NCBI RefSeq assembly: GCF_011617705.1
Contig: NZ_CP050154.1
Coordinates: 2,294,001-2,358,000 of the forward strand
Direction of reading: 5' to 3'
Origin: Brevibacterium limosum
GTDB lineage: Bacteria > Actinomycetota > Actinomycetes > Actinomycetales > Brevibacteriaceae
Length of the DNA: 64,000 nt
Shown here: in pieces, positions 45,966 through 54,208 of the stretch
Numbering within the stretch: the stretch's first letter is position 1
Layout: every line of letters begins with the position of its first letter
The notes under the pieces: model-generated
Database searches by the model: none
The model's input: the letters and a program-made list of their open reading frames with translations, nothing else
What the model was told of the DNA's origin: nothing
Program-made: the position numbers and the translations under genes

Positions 45966-46572
45966 GACCGGCAACGAGACGGAGACACAAGAAACCCCGG
46001 TCACGTCGTCCCGTGGCCTGGCAGCGTTATTCGTCGTAGGCGGGCTCATCGGGTTGATAGCGGCTGTGGTGTTGCTGGTGGAGAAGATGACACTGGCCGC
46101 CAATCCGGACTATATCCCCAGCTGCAACGTCAACCCAGTTCTCTCCTGTGGCTCGGTAATGGCGACTCCGCAAGCCGCGGCATTTGGTGTTCCCAACCCG
46201 ATCATCGGCGTCGCAGGTTTCGCCATCGTCGCGGCTATCGGCGTAGGTCTTTTCGCTGGAGGGCGATACACCGCCTGGTACTGGGCCACCATTCAGATCG
46301 GTGTCACGTTCGCGGTCATCTTCGTGCACTGGTTGATCTATCAGAGCCTCTACGTCATCGGGGCACTATGTCCCTACTGCATGGCAGTGTGGGCAGTGAC
46401 GATCCCCATCTTTTGGTACACCTCTACCCGAAACCTCAGATCACTGAGCAAGGGACAAAAGTGGATCAACCTGCTCCACGAATACCGTGGAGCGATCCTG
46501 ACTGGCTGGTTCCTCCTCATCATCGTTTTGATCGCCAACCGCTTCTGGGACTACTGGTCCACTCTCGTGTGA
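45946..46572 (+). CDS. Vitamin K epoxide reductase (VKOR) family protein
   Basis: 208 residues from the ATG at 45946 (MLPSKTETG), with GGAGGAAG upstream. About five membrane helices; loop cysteines in IPSCNVNPVLSCGSVM and the CXXC in ALCPYCMAVW are the VKOR active residues. It reoxidises the DsbA-like partner using quinone, replacing DsbB. It overlaps dsbA in a different frame. Confidence 0.92.
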   Translation: MLPSKTETGNETETQETPVTSSRGLAALFVVGGLIGLIAAVVLLVEKMTLAANPDYIPSCNVNPVLSCGSVMATPQAAAFGVPNPIIGVAGFAIVAAIGVGLFAGGRYTAWYWATIQIGVTFAVIFVHWLIYQSLYVIGALCPYCMAVWAVTIPIFWYTSTRNLRSLSKGQKWINLLHEYRGAILTGWFLLIIVLIANRFWDYWSTLV

Positions 46573-46797
46573 TCCTCAACGCGATGAGTCGTCACCGCTC
46601 TAGGTAGTCTCGACGACCACGATATGGACCGGAAGAGACTCGCCTATTAATCCTTCTCGACTTGAGCCGCCATCTCAGTCTGTAAAACAACCGCCATTCA
46701 TCGCTGAAGCTCACAGGTTAAATGACATTTTTCCGATGGCGGCGACGCAACAGTTCTGGTGTCACATAAACGAACGTATAAGTGGTGAGGTATGGAC

Positions 46798-47407
46798 ATG
46801 CTGGTTGGATACGTTCGAGTGTCGAAAGCTGATGGATCGCAGACCACCGATCTCCAGCGGGACGCGTTGTCTGCTGCGGGTGTCGATGATGCGCAATTGT
46901 ATGAAGACAGAGCTTCAGGCAAGAAGGACGACCGACCACAACTGATCGCATGTCTCAAGGCTCTTCGTTCAGGAGACACGTTGATCGTGTGGAAGCTCGA
47001 CCGTCTTGGCCGAGACTTGCGCCATTTGGTCAACATCGTCCATGACCTCACCGAGCGGGGGGTGGGGCTTAAGGTGCTTACTGGCCAAGGTGCTGCGATC
47101 GATACGACCACGGCGTCGGGCAAACTGGTGTTCGGAATTTTTGCGGCGTTGGCCGAATTTGAACGTGAACTCATCTCTGAGCGCACCAAAGCTGGTCTGG
47201 CCTCGGCGCGCGCGGGGTCGTAAGGGAGGTAGGCCTTTTAAGATGACCCCGGCCAAAGTTCGCCTCGCAATGGCATCGATGGGACAACCCGGCACCAATG
47301 TCGGTGACCTTTGCGTGGAAATTGGGGTAACTCGTCAGACGTTATACCGCCATGTTTCCCCAACTGGTGAGCTCCGCACCGATGGGGCCAAGCTCCTCGA
47401 GCGGTAA
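46798..47407 (+). pseudogene. Serine recombinase/resolvase (Tn3 type), frameshifted
   Basis: About 200 codons in two frames. The first (to 47223) holds the catalytic domain: GYVRVSKADGSQTTDLQRDA, EDRASGKKDDRP, WKLDRLGRDLRHL, and the E-helix AEFERELISERT. The second frame (to 47407) supplies the linker GRKGGRPFKM and HTH DLCVEIGVTRQTLYRHV. The shift occurs near the GGGG at 47214-47217. The ATG at 46798 suits the GTGAGG upstream. The Ser nucleophile is present, but the protein has lost its DNA-binding domain. It is probably the remains of a Tn3-family transposon. Confidence 0.85.
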
Positions 47408-47486
47408 AACGAAGCGCAGACTGAGGAAAGCGGACTTCGCTGGCCGCTGCTTCTGGATCAAGTAGCCGCAAGACGGCGAATGCGGC

Positions 47487-48065
47487 CTAAGTGAGATGAA
47501 GATCAGTGACGCAGGTAGCACCATCTTCGGTGGTGGAAAAGGTGGTAGAGCCAGTCTTGCCTTCATGGCTGACTTTGATGGTTCCCTCGATATCGCTCGG
47601 TACCCAGAAACCGACGAAACCGTTATCGAAGGTCGTCGCTGGTTCATCGACGACGACGTCGCCGGTGGACTTATCGGTGATCTGGACGTCGAGGTCCTCG
47701 TTGCCGAGTTCTCCCTGGCAGGTGGTGAGGCTGTGATAGAAGCACTCGTGAGTGGTGTTCACATAAGGGGCAATCGACACATATGATTTCTCTGCTGGTA
47801 GATCGAGTGTCACCTCCTGCGCTTCGCCCGCTAGCACGAGTTCATCAGGATAGATCGATGCCATCAGATCGCTTGGACGATCGGTGACTGCGAGCTGGTC
47901 AAGATGGTCGATGGCCTCAACCGCGTCCATTCCTGCCAGTCCGTGATCGGAGAGAAATTCCTCCGACGAGACCGGATCGACCTCTGACCTTTCTTGAGAA
48001 TCGTCGGCTGCACAACCAGCCAGTAGCAGTGTGAGCGCTGCAATGGCAATTCCTCGTCGTTTCAC
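47487..48065 (-). CDS. cueP: CueP-family copper-binding lipoprotein
   Basis: 192 residues. The lipoprotein signal ends LLLAGC. The mid-protein HECFYHSLTTCQGEL, with two Cys and one His, matches the CueP family; in Salmonella CueP binds periplasmic copper and supplies SodCII. A C-terminal Cys (DGATCVTDL) is also conserved. It is divergent from copZ, and two CsoR-like operators lie between, so both directions may be copper-inducible. Confidence 0.88.
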   Translation of the reverse strand: MKRRGIAIAALTLLLAGCAADDSQERSEVDPVSSEEFLSDHGLAGMDAVEAIDHLDQLAVTDRPSDLMASIYPDELVLAGEAQEVTLDLPAEKSYVSIAPYVNTTHECFYHSLTTCQGELGNEDLDVQITDKSTGDVVVDEPATTFDNGFVGFWVPSDIEGTIKVSHEGKTGSTTFSTTEDGATCVTDLHLT

Positions 48066-48194
48066 ATCATCTCCTTACGTCCCACTCGGGGCTCTGCCTC
48101 ATACGGTCATGATCGGATACGACTGATCGTTGCCGCAGGTCACATTCGTGTCATGTGCCACAAAATATAACTGGCCTGATTTCCATTGACAACC

Positions 48195-48211
48195 ATACCC
48201 TCTATGGGTAT
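48195..48211. promoter_or_regulatory. CsoR-like operator 1
   Basis: ATACCC-N5-GGGTAT, a perfect 6-bp dyad with a 5-bp spacer, resembling CsoR sites (tracts of C and G flanked by TA). Positioned between cueP and copZ. Confidence 0.6.
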
Positions 48212-48227
48212 ATCGTCAGCCCCAGAT

Positions 48228-48246
48228 AATACCTACCCTAGGTATT
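48228..48246. promoter_or_regulatory. CsoR-like operator 2
   Basis: AATACCT-N5-AGGTATT, a perfect 7-bp dyad with the same 5-bp spacing as operator 1. It ends 18 nt before the copZ start and would block copZ transcription or translation initiation when bound. Confidence 0.6.
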
Positions 48247-48264
48247 CAATGATGGAGGTCCAAG

Positions 48265-48477
48265 ATGAGTGAGAACAGTGAGTTCATCGTTTCCGGGATG
48301 ACGTGCGGTCATTGCGAAATGTCTGTGCGTGAGGAAGTCCAGGAGATAACGGGCGTGACCAACGTCGAGGTTTCCCACCAGACCGGAAGGCTCGTCGTGA
48401 CGTCGGCAACGAACGTTAACCCTGAGGCCATCGTGAATGCGGTGGAGGAAGCCGGCTATCAAGCGGTACCGGCATAG
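48265..48477 (+). CDS. copZ: CopZ-like copper chaperone (HMA domain)
   Basis: 70 residues, one heavy-metal-associated domain with the Cu(I) motif GMTCGHCEMSV near residue 15. Such proteins pass Cu(I) to P-type ATPases or to the CsoR sensor. GGAGG lies 8 nt upstream. No intact copper ATPase lies next to it, so the recipient is not obvious; the following csoR and complex I-like genes are on the same strand. Confidence 0.92.
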   Translation: MSENSEFIVSGMTCGHCEMSVREEVQEITGVTNVEVSHQTGRLVVTSATNVNPEAIVNAVEEAGYQAVPA

Positions 48478-48594
48478 AGCCGATGATTTCTAGCATCCCT
48501 ACCTGCAGCCCTTCGGGCACCACCTGCCCTGATTCATATTCGGTTCGGGTCAATCACGACTTTCCAATATGGAATGAAGTCTGAGGAGCAACCA

Positions 48595-48963
48595 ATGGCG
48601 AAATCGCAAGACTCGATCGACATCACACCCCCACAGGAAAACGACGTTGAAGAGGCTTCCGCTTGCCATGGTGCTGGTCATGAGCACGGATATATTCGCG
48701 ACAAAGCGCAGTACCAACGACGTCTGGCGCGCATCGAGGGCCAGGTGCGCGGTATCGGACGGATGGTCGATGAAGAGCAGTATTGCATCGATATTCTTAC
48801 TCAGGTCTCGGCCATCCAATCCGCGTTGCGCAACGTTGCCCGAGGTCTCCTCGACGACCATATGCGCAGCTGCGTCGTCGACGCGGTCAAAGACGGTGGA
48901 GCAGACGCTGATGACAAGCTCGACGAAGTGTCTGAAGCCATCAGTCGGTTGATGCGCAGCTGA
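48595..48963 (+). CDS. csoR: CsoR-family copper-sensing repressor
   Basis: 122 residues from ATG 48595, with GAGGAG 7 nt before it; the ATG at 48574 is less likely. Four-helix DUF156 fold: YQRRLARIEGQVRGIGRMV, then the Cu(I) ligands Cys in EEQYCIDIL and His-x3-Cys in DDHMRSCV. An extra N-terminal Cys/His tail (SACHGAGHEHGY) may add metal affinity. It should repress copZ and probably its own transcript through the operators at 48195-48246. It ends 75 bp before the nuoA-like gene on the same strand. Confidence 0.93.
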   Translation: MAKSQDSIDITPPQENDVEEASACHGAGHEHGYIRDKAQYQRRLARIEGQVRGIGRMVDEEQYCIDILTQVSAIQSALRNVARGLLDDHMRSCVVDAVKDGGADADDKLDEVSEAISRLMRS

Positions 48964-49038
48964 GCCAGCCGCACGCTGTTGACCCGACTGGTCAGTGTTG
49001 GTTGTGTTTGCCTCAATGGCGGGGAAGGACGGTCTCTC

Positions 49039-49380
49039 ATGTACGGGATCCTAGGTATGGGTCTGTTTGCGATGATCGCTGTCGTGCTCATCTACGGTCT
49101 TCACCGAACTACCAGCGTGCATGCTCAATCGTTGACAGTGCTTCCAGCACAGTCTGGGTGGTTTCCACAAGAACACGCCCTGTCCCGATTTCATGTGCGT
49201 TGGTACCTGGCCTCAATCGTCTTCCTCGCCTTCGATGTCGAGATGTTGTTCATGTATCCGTGGGCGGTCGTTGTGGCCGAGAAGGGCATCTCTGCTGTGA
49301 TCGAGATGTTCCTGTTTCTTGGAGCGCTCCTGGTTGCCGTCGCGTGGGCCTGGCGGGAAGGGGCCTTCCGATGGGTATAA
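49039..49380 (+). CDS. nuoA: NuoA-like subunit (complex I membrane arm)
   Basis: 113 residues from the ATG at 49039; GGAAGG lies about 9 nt upstream. Three membrane helices and the hallmark loop RWYLASIVFLAFDVEMLFMYPWAV, which in respiratory complex I lines the quinone entry with NuoH. The stretch between helices 1 and 2 is diverged from the usual pattern (KxxPYESG absent). It overlaps the next gene by 10 nt. First gene of an eight-gene packed unit that follows csoR. Confidence 0.88.
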   Translation: MYGILGMGLFAMIAVVLIYGLHRTTSVHAQSLTVLPAQSGWFPQEHALSRFHVRWYLASIVFLAFDVEMLFMYPWAVVVAEKGISAVIEMFLFLGALLVAVAWAWREGAFRWV

Positions 49381-50588
49381 CCCAGATGCTGGCGAAATTG
49401 GCGGTGCCCGCCATTCGGGTGCTCGTCGTCGAGGTGCCGGGTCAGTGGTCGACGCGGGTGGAACTCGAAGACCAGATGCTGCGTCGTGGCTGGCGGCGTG
49501 CATGGAGTCCAGCAGATGCGGACGTGCTCGCAGTTTGTGGGGTGCCGGGGCCCGAGCTCACACAATTGGTGGACCGACTCTGGGAACAGATGCCCGGGCC
49601 CCGGGTTCATGCCGATATGCCCTCAACCAGTACTGTCAGCTCTGCTCTCGACGATGCCATAACCCTCTACATCGACACCACGCACCACAAGCATGACGCG
49701 AGTTCGCGGCCACAAGAACCTCGGCTTCCCCACGATGACACGGACCACGGCAGCGATGACGCCATGAGCCACAGTAGCCACGACACCATGGATGACGATC
49801 ACGGCGGAATGGACCACGACAGCCACACCGACATGGACCACAATGGCCACGGTCACATGGGCCACAGTGACCACGCCGACATCGACGATAGCGGCCACGG
49901 CGGAATGGATCACAGCGATCATGGTGACATGGAGATGTCTCCCGGCGGGATCCCCTTAGCTCAAGGCGGGCCGGATCGAGACGGTCTTGAGATGGATGTC
50001 TTGCACCTCACACTTGGCCCGATCCTCGCCTATTGGCCAGCCGGTCTGGCCATGAACTGCACATTGCAAGGCGATGTGGTCGTCGACTCCGACGCCTCCA
50101 TCGTTGATGGTCACACTTCACCTGTGCCTGCTCCTGGACTCAGCCCTGCAATGCGGTGCGACAACGTGATGTCGCTGCTGGCCCTTGCCGGAGCTGACGA
50201 TCTGGCTGCTCGAGCCCGCCAGACCAGGGACCACCTGTTGCGCGGTGATCATTCCGAGGCCCATGATGGGCTCGAACGCCTGCACCGTGCGATCCGGAGA
50301 TCGTGGTTGTTGCGCGGGTCCCTGCGCCGAGTCCTCGTCCTTGATCATCTCGAATGTCAACGATACGGTTTGCCTGCTAGTTGCCGGGGAGATGCCTATG
50401 ATCGAATGCTTCGCACCCTCACTCGAATTCAGGTCGCAGTCGACGGTGGGGGCCCGACGGTTGACGACGACGTTTCCTGGCAGGTCCTGCCAGACCTGGT
50501 CATCGGTCTCGAACTCGCGACCCTGCGGCTTGGCGTTGCCAGTGTGAATCTGCAACCCCTCCCGGCTCATGGGGTAGCGCATGACTGA
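49371..50588 (+). CDS. NuoB-like/unknown fusion with a His/Met/Asp-rich metal-binding stretch
   Basis: 405 residues, start ATG 49371. Residues about 1-90 resemble NuoB (IRVLVVEVPG, DADVLAVCGVPGPELTQLVD, LWEQMPGP) but lack the Cys-Cys pair and other ligands of cluster N2; only one Cys remains. Residues about 105-190 are low-complexity with 18 His and 8 Met in Asp-rich MDHSDH-type repeats, like copper-binding tails of CopB or PcoE. Then GGIPLAQGGPDRDGLEMDVL and a helical C-terminal domain of unknown type with Cys in MNC, MRC, ECQ and SCR. It has no signal peptide. It is the only peripheral subunit in the cluster. Confidence 0.65.
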   Translation: MGITQMLAKLAVPAIRVLVVEVPGQWSTRVELEDQMLRRGWRRAWSPADADVLAVCGVPGPELTQLVDRLWEQMPGPRVHADMPSTSTVSSALDDAITLYIDTTHHKHDASSRPQEPRLPHDDTDHGSDDAMSHSSHDTMDDDHGGMDHDSHTDMDHNGHGHMGHSDHADIDDSGHGGMDHSDHGDMEMSPGGIPLAQGGPDRDGLEMDVLHLTLGPILAYWPAGLAMNCTLQGDVVVDSDASIVDGHTSPVPAPGLSPAMRCDNVMSLLALAGADDLAARARQTRDHLLRGDHSEAHDGLERLHRAIRRSWLLRGSLRRVLVLDHLECQRYGLPASCRGDAYDRMLRTLTRIQVAVDGGGPTVDDDVSWQVLPDLVIGLELATLRLGVASVNLQPLPAHGVAHD

Positions 50589-51513
50589 GAGTAATCTAGT
50601 GACCGTTCCTGCCGTGTGGTCTGTGGTAGCCGGGGCCCTTTTGTGCGGACTCGCGATCTTCGCTGTCGCACTCGATGCGGGTCTATCGGCCCGCGCTCAC
50701 GGTGCTCACGGCGGATGGGTGCACAATCGCTTCGCTCGGCTACTGCGTCAGCGCAGGCGCACCACCGTGGCCGCAGACACCATGCTGTGGAGAACCGGTG
50801 GGATGGGAATGTTCACCGGCGCGTTCCTGATGATTGCTGTCATCCCCTTCGGCTCTTGGACGCTGACCGATCTCGATGTCGGTGTGGTGTGGTTCAACAC
50901 CATCGACGTTATGGTCTGGGCGCTGGTGTGGATCACCGGGTGGGGAGCCAATTCGACGCACAGTCTCATAGGCGGCTATCGGTTCCTCGCTCACGGCCTG
51001 GCCTATGAACTGCCCTTGATGTTTGCTCTGGTAGCCCCGGCCATCGCCGCTGGCAGCCTCCGAGTCGGTGCCGTTGCCGCCGCTCAAGAGGACGAGCTGT
51101 GGTTCGCAGTATGGATGCCTGTGGCATTCCTGATCTATCTGATCGGAGTGATGGGCTTTTCGGTCTGGGGGCCGTTCGCCGCGGCCGTGGCCACCGACAT
51201 CGTTGGTGGTGCGGGAGCAGAGTTGTCCGCCGTCGATCGTTTGGTCTTCCATGCCGGTCGCTACCTGTTCTTGGCCGCTGGGTCGGCGTTCGCTGTTCCC
51301 ATGTTCCTCGGAGGAGGAGCTGGACCATGGCTGCCGGGCTGGACCTGGGTGCTGCTGAAGACGATGGCAGTCCTGGCCGTTCTCGTGTGGCTACGCCGTA
51401 AGATTCCCTTCCTGCGTCCCAATCGATTTATGACGATCGGGTGGACGATTCTGCTCCCAGCCATTGTGATTCAGGACCTTGTCGTGTCTGTCGTTGTTGT
51501 CGGGAAAGGCTGA
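50581..51513 (+). CDS. nuoH: NuoH-like subunit
   Basis: 310 residues, about eight membrane helices. GWGANSTHSLIGGYRFLAHG and the following AYELPLMFAL match the conserved NuoH core, with its Glu. The quinone-chamber loop that in normal NuoH holds several Glu is reduced here to ATDIVGGAGAELSAVDRL, so quinone chemistry may be altered or lost. It overlaps the NuoB-like gene by 8 nt. Confidence 0.87.
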   Translation: MTESNLVTVPAVWSVVAGALLCGLAIFAVALDAGLSARAHGAHGGWVHNRFARLLRQRRRTTVAADTMLWRTGGMGMFTGAFLMIAVIPFGSWTLTDLDVGVVWFNTIDVMVWALVWITGWGANSTHSLIGGYRFLAHGLAYELPLMFALVAPAIAAGSLRVGAVAAAQEDELWFAVWMPVAFLIYLIGVMGFSVWGPFAAAVATDIVGGAGAELSAVDRLVFHAGRYLFLAAGSAFAVPMFLGGGAGPWLPGWTWVLLKTMAVLAVLVWLRRKIPFLRPNRFMTIGWTILLPAIVIQDLVVSVVVVGKG

Positions 51514-51516
51514 AGC

Positions 51517-52080
51517 ATGCTGATCGGAATTGCGTTCTGGGCCCTGGCCATAATCGCTGTGGCGAGCGGTCTTGCCGTGTTCGTGGTCGATTCCATGGCG
51601 CGCGCCACATATGCACTGGCCGTGTCGTTCATCGCCGTGGGTGTGCAGATTCTCCTGCTGCAACAGAACTATCTGGGGTTAATCACGATCCTGATGATGG
51701 TCATGGAGATGGCGGTGATGGCTGTCTACATGGTGATGTTCATGGGGATGAATCCCGCACTTATGCCCATGGATATGACTCATGGGAAGAAGACTGCAAT
51801 CGCAACGTCAGTCGCGGTGTTCGTGCTGTTGGCAGGAGGTGCCCTTCTGATCCCGTGGCCGCAGCGTCGCAGTGGGCCACCTGCTGACCTCACACGCGCA
51901 CTCGGGTTGGAGATTATGGGTGAGAAGATGCTGGTCATGGCGGGAGTGGGCGCTGTCATGGTCGCCACGATCGTCGCCGGTGTCGTCCTGGCTTCGCATC
52001 GGACTCGCTATGACCGGTTTGGCGATGACCTGCGTGGCCCTCACGTCGACAATGCCTGGGACCGAGGTGTGGAGCAATGA
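51517..52080 (+). CDS. nuoJ: NuoJ-like subunit with a methionine cluster
   Basis: 187 residues, five predicted helices. The NuoJ helix-3 region QQNYLGLITILM is recognisable. Residues 60-87 contain 12 methionines and one Glu (MVMEMAVMAVYMVMFMGM and beyond), an unusual density compared with ordinary NuoJ. This could bind Cu(I) or simply be a permissive membrane composition. It overlaps nuoK by 4 nt. Confidence 0.85.
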   Translation: MLIGIAFWALAIIAVASGLAVFVVDSMARATYALAVSFIAVGVQILLLQQNYLGLITILMMVMEMAVMAVYMVMFMGMNPALMPMDMTHGKKTAIATSVAVFVLLAGGALLIPWPQRRSGPPADLTRALGLEIMGEKMLVMAGVGAVMVATIVAGVVLASHRTRYDRFGDDLRGPHVDNAWDRGVEQ

Positions 52081-52379
52081 CTCTCGAAGCTGTGTTGGTG
52101 GTGGCTGCGGCATTATTCGCGGTGGGACTCTACGGTGCGCTGTCTCAACAGGTTGTCGTGATGGTGATGATGGGCCTGGAACTGATGATCAACGGGGTGC
52201 TGCTGGCTGCTGGTGGATTCTGGTGGTTTTTGGCACCGGACCCGTCGGGACAGGTGCTGTTGCTGGTGATATTGGCTGCGATGACGGTGGAGATGGCGAT
52301 GGGCTTTGCTGTGGCCGTGTTGTTGCATCGTCGGCGGGAGACGGATATGACCGACATGTCTCAGGAGTTGTCTCAGTGA
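52077..52379 (+). CDS. nuoK: NuoK-like subunit
   Basis: 100 residues, three helices, MrpC-like. The two membrane glutamates needed for proton pumping in E. coli NuoK (E36, E72) have counterparts in MMGLELMINGV (E35) and AAMTVEMAMG (E72). Again Met-rich around helix 2. The tail ends in a hydrophilic Met/Asp segment. It overlaps nuoL by 4 nt. Confidence 0.88.
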   Translation: MTLEAVLVVAAALFAVGLYGALSQQVVVMVMMGLELMINGVLLAAGGFWWFLAPDPSGQVLLLVILAAMTVEMAMGFAVAVLLHRRRETDMTDMSQELSQ

Positions 52380-54208
52380 TCGGGCCGCAGGCGGCACTCG
52401 TGGCCATGGTGGTGCTTCCAGCAGCCGTCGGTGGCGTGCTCGTGATAAGCCGGGCCGACCGCGGTGCGGGGTTGATCGCGGTGGCGACGGCCGGGCTGAT
52501 GACGATCGGGGCGTTCTTCACTGCTGCCACCCGCCCGGAGGTGTCCTACCCGTTCCTCGCGGGTGCCGACTTCGCGTTGGACGTCGACGCTCTTGCGGGA
52601 CTAGTTGTGCCGATGGTTGCGACAGTGACGTTTTTGGTCCTGGTCTTCGCTGCGGGCACCATTCGCGCAGGTCGGTCTCGCTTCTTTGGACTGATGTTGA
52701 TCTTCTCTGCCGCGGCTTTGGTGACCGCGACAGCGGCAAGCCTTCCGGCGCTCCTGTTCGCCTGGGAGCTGATGGGGGCTACGTCGTACGCCCTGATCGG
52801 GTTCTGGTGGCGTGACTCCACCCGTGTCTCCGCAGGTTTGACGGCGTTTATCACAACTCGTACCGCCGACCTGGGCCTGTATGTCGCAGCCGGTGCCGCT
52901 CTGGCCGGGGGAGTCGGCATGAGGCTGACCGACCTTTCCTCGGTTGCCGACCCGTGGCGACACGTGATCGCGGCAGGGATTGTGGTCGCGGCGTTGGGTA
53001 AGGCCGCGCAGCTGCCATTCTCGTTTTGGCTCTCAGGCGCGATGAAGGGCCCGAGCCCAGTCAGCGCATTGCTGCACTCGGCGACGATGGTCGCCATGGG
53101 TGGATATCTCTTGCTGCGGATCGAACCGTTGCTGGCCTCAACTGATTGGGCCGGACCGGTGACAGCTTGGGCGGGTGTGGGCACTGCGGTGCTGATGGGG
53201 TTCGTGGCGTTGGGGCAGCGGGACCTCAAACAATTGTTGGCCGCCTCGACGGTTGCCCAGCTGGGCTTCGTGGTCCTTGCCGCCGGGGTCGGTGCCGTTA
53301 GCGGTGGAGCAGCCCACTTGGTTGCGCACGCATCAGTCAAGGCGCTGTTGTTTCTCGTTGCGGGAGCGTGGTTGCAGGCGTTGGGCACCGAGGATCTGGC
53401 GCAGCTGCGAGGCGCGGCGCGCCGATGGCGGGTCGTCGGTGTCACCGCGACTGTCGGGGCGTTGGCGTTGGCCGGAATCGCTCCTTTGTCGTTGTGGGCG
53501 ACGAAAGATTCCGTGCTCTCAGCCGCGCTCGAATCCTCACCGTTACTCTACGCAGCAGGACTGGTCGCGGGGGCCTTGTCCGCGGCCTATGCGGGCAAGG
53601 TTTTGTCGACGATATGGACCCGCGGTGCGCGCGCAGGCGTTCGTCCGAAGGGCCTTCGCGGGATAACGGTTCTGGAACAAGCTCCACTGGTTGTGCTCGC
53701 GCTCGGCGCGGCCACACTCAGTGTGCTCGCCCTTCCCCCACTCGGGCGTGTCCTCACCGAGGTCCTCGGTGGCCGGGGTGAGGTTTCGGTAGTCGAACTG
53801 GTTACCTCAGCGGCGATCGCTGTGATCGTAGTGGTGGTGATGTTTTGGTGGCGTGCCCCGCAGCCACGGTGGGCACGTGCTTGGCTCGGATTGGATACGG
53901 CCGCGCATGTCATTATTGTCCGCCCAACATTGGTCTTGGCGCGGGTTCTGGCGTGGTTCGATGACTACGTGGTGGACCGATCTGTCGCTGTCCTTGCCAA
54001 AAGCACCATCTTGATAGCACACGCGGTGGCCCGGGCCGACGACGACGGAGTCGATAAGGGTGTCACTGCCATTGCCAGTCGGATCGGCCGGCTCGGGCAT
54101 CTGGCCCGACTCCCGCAGACCGGGGCGATCCACCAGTACTTTCTGCAGATGGTCGTGGTGCTCGCCACCGGTACTGTCATCTGGACCTTCTACACCGTGA
54201 TGGGATGA
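52376..54208 (+). CDS. nuoL: NuoL-like antiporter-type subunit
   Basis: 610 residues from the GTG at 52376 that overlaps the nuoK stop; the frame upstream is out-of-frame noise. The antiporter core is intact: Glu in LLFAWELMGATSYALIGFWW, Lys in LGKAAQLPFSFWLSGAMKGP, PVSALLHSATMVAMGGYLL. The usual WLPDAMEGP is changed to WLSGAMKGP. A C-terminal amphipathic (HL) region with a final helix is present. It could carry protons or other cations. Confidence 0.92.
   Translation: MIGPQAALVAMVVLPAAVGGVLVISRADRGAGLIAVATAGLMTIGAFFTAATRPEVSYPFLAGADFALDVDALAGLVVPMVATVTFLVLVFAAGTIRAGRSRFFGLMLIFSAAALVTATAASLPALLFAWELMGATSYALIGFWWRDSTRVSAGLTAFITTRTADLGLYVAAGAALAGGVGMRLTDLSSVADPWRHVIAAGIVVAALGKAAQLPFSFWLSGAMKGPSPVSALLHSATMVAMGGYLLLRIEPLLASTDWAGPVTAWAGVGTAVLMGFVALGQRDLKQLLAASTVAQLGFVVLAAGVGAVSGGAAHLVAHASVKALLFLVAGAWLQALGTEDLAQLRGAARRWRVVGVTATVGALALAGIAPLSLWATKDSVLSAALESSPLLYAAGLVAGALSAAYAGKVLSTIWTRGARAGVRPKGLRGITVLEQAPLVVLALGAATLSVLALPPLGRVLTEVLGGRGEVSVVELVTSAAIAVIVVVVMFWWRAPQPRWARAWLGLDTAAHVIIVRPTLVLARVLAWFDDYVVDRSVAVLAKSTILIAHAVARADDDGVDKGVTAIASRIGRLGHLARLPQTGAIHQYFLQMVVVLATGTVIWTFYTVMG

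Noticed and set aside
46586..46606. Shared AGTCGTCACCG word at 46586 and about 60710 as transposon ends
   Set aside because: Only about 11 identical bases with weak flanking similarity and no inverted partner.
49683..49945. Tandem DNA repeat or CRISPR-like array in the His-rich region
   Set aside because: The periodicity comes from codons for MDH/GH repeats; units are irregular, in frame and without spacers. No CRISPR array is visible anywhere in the window.
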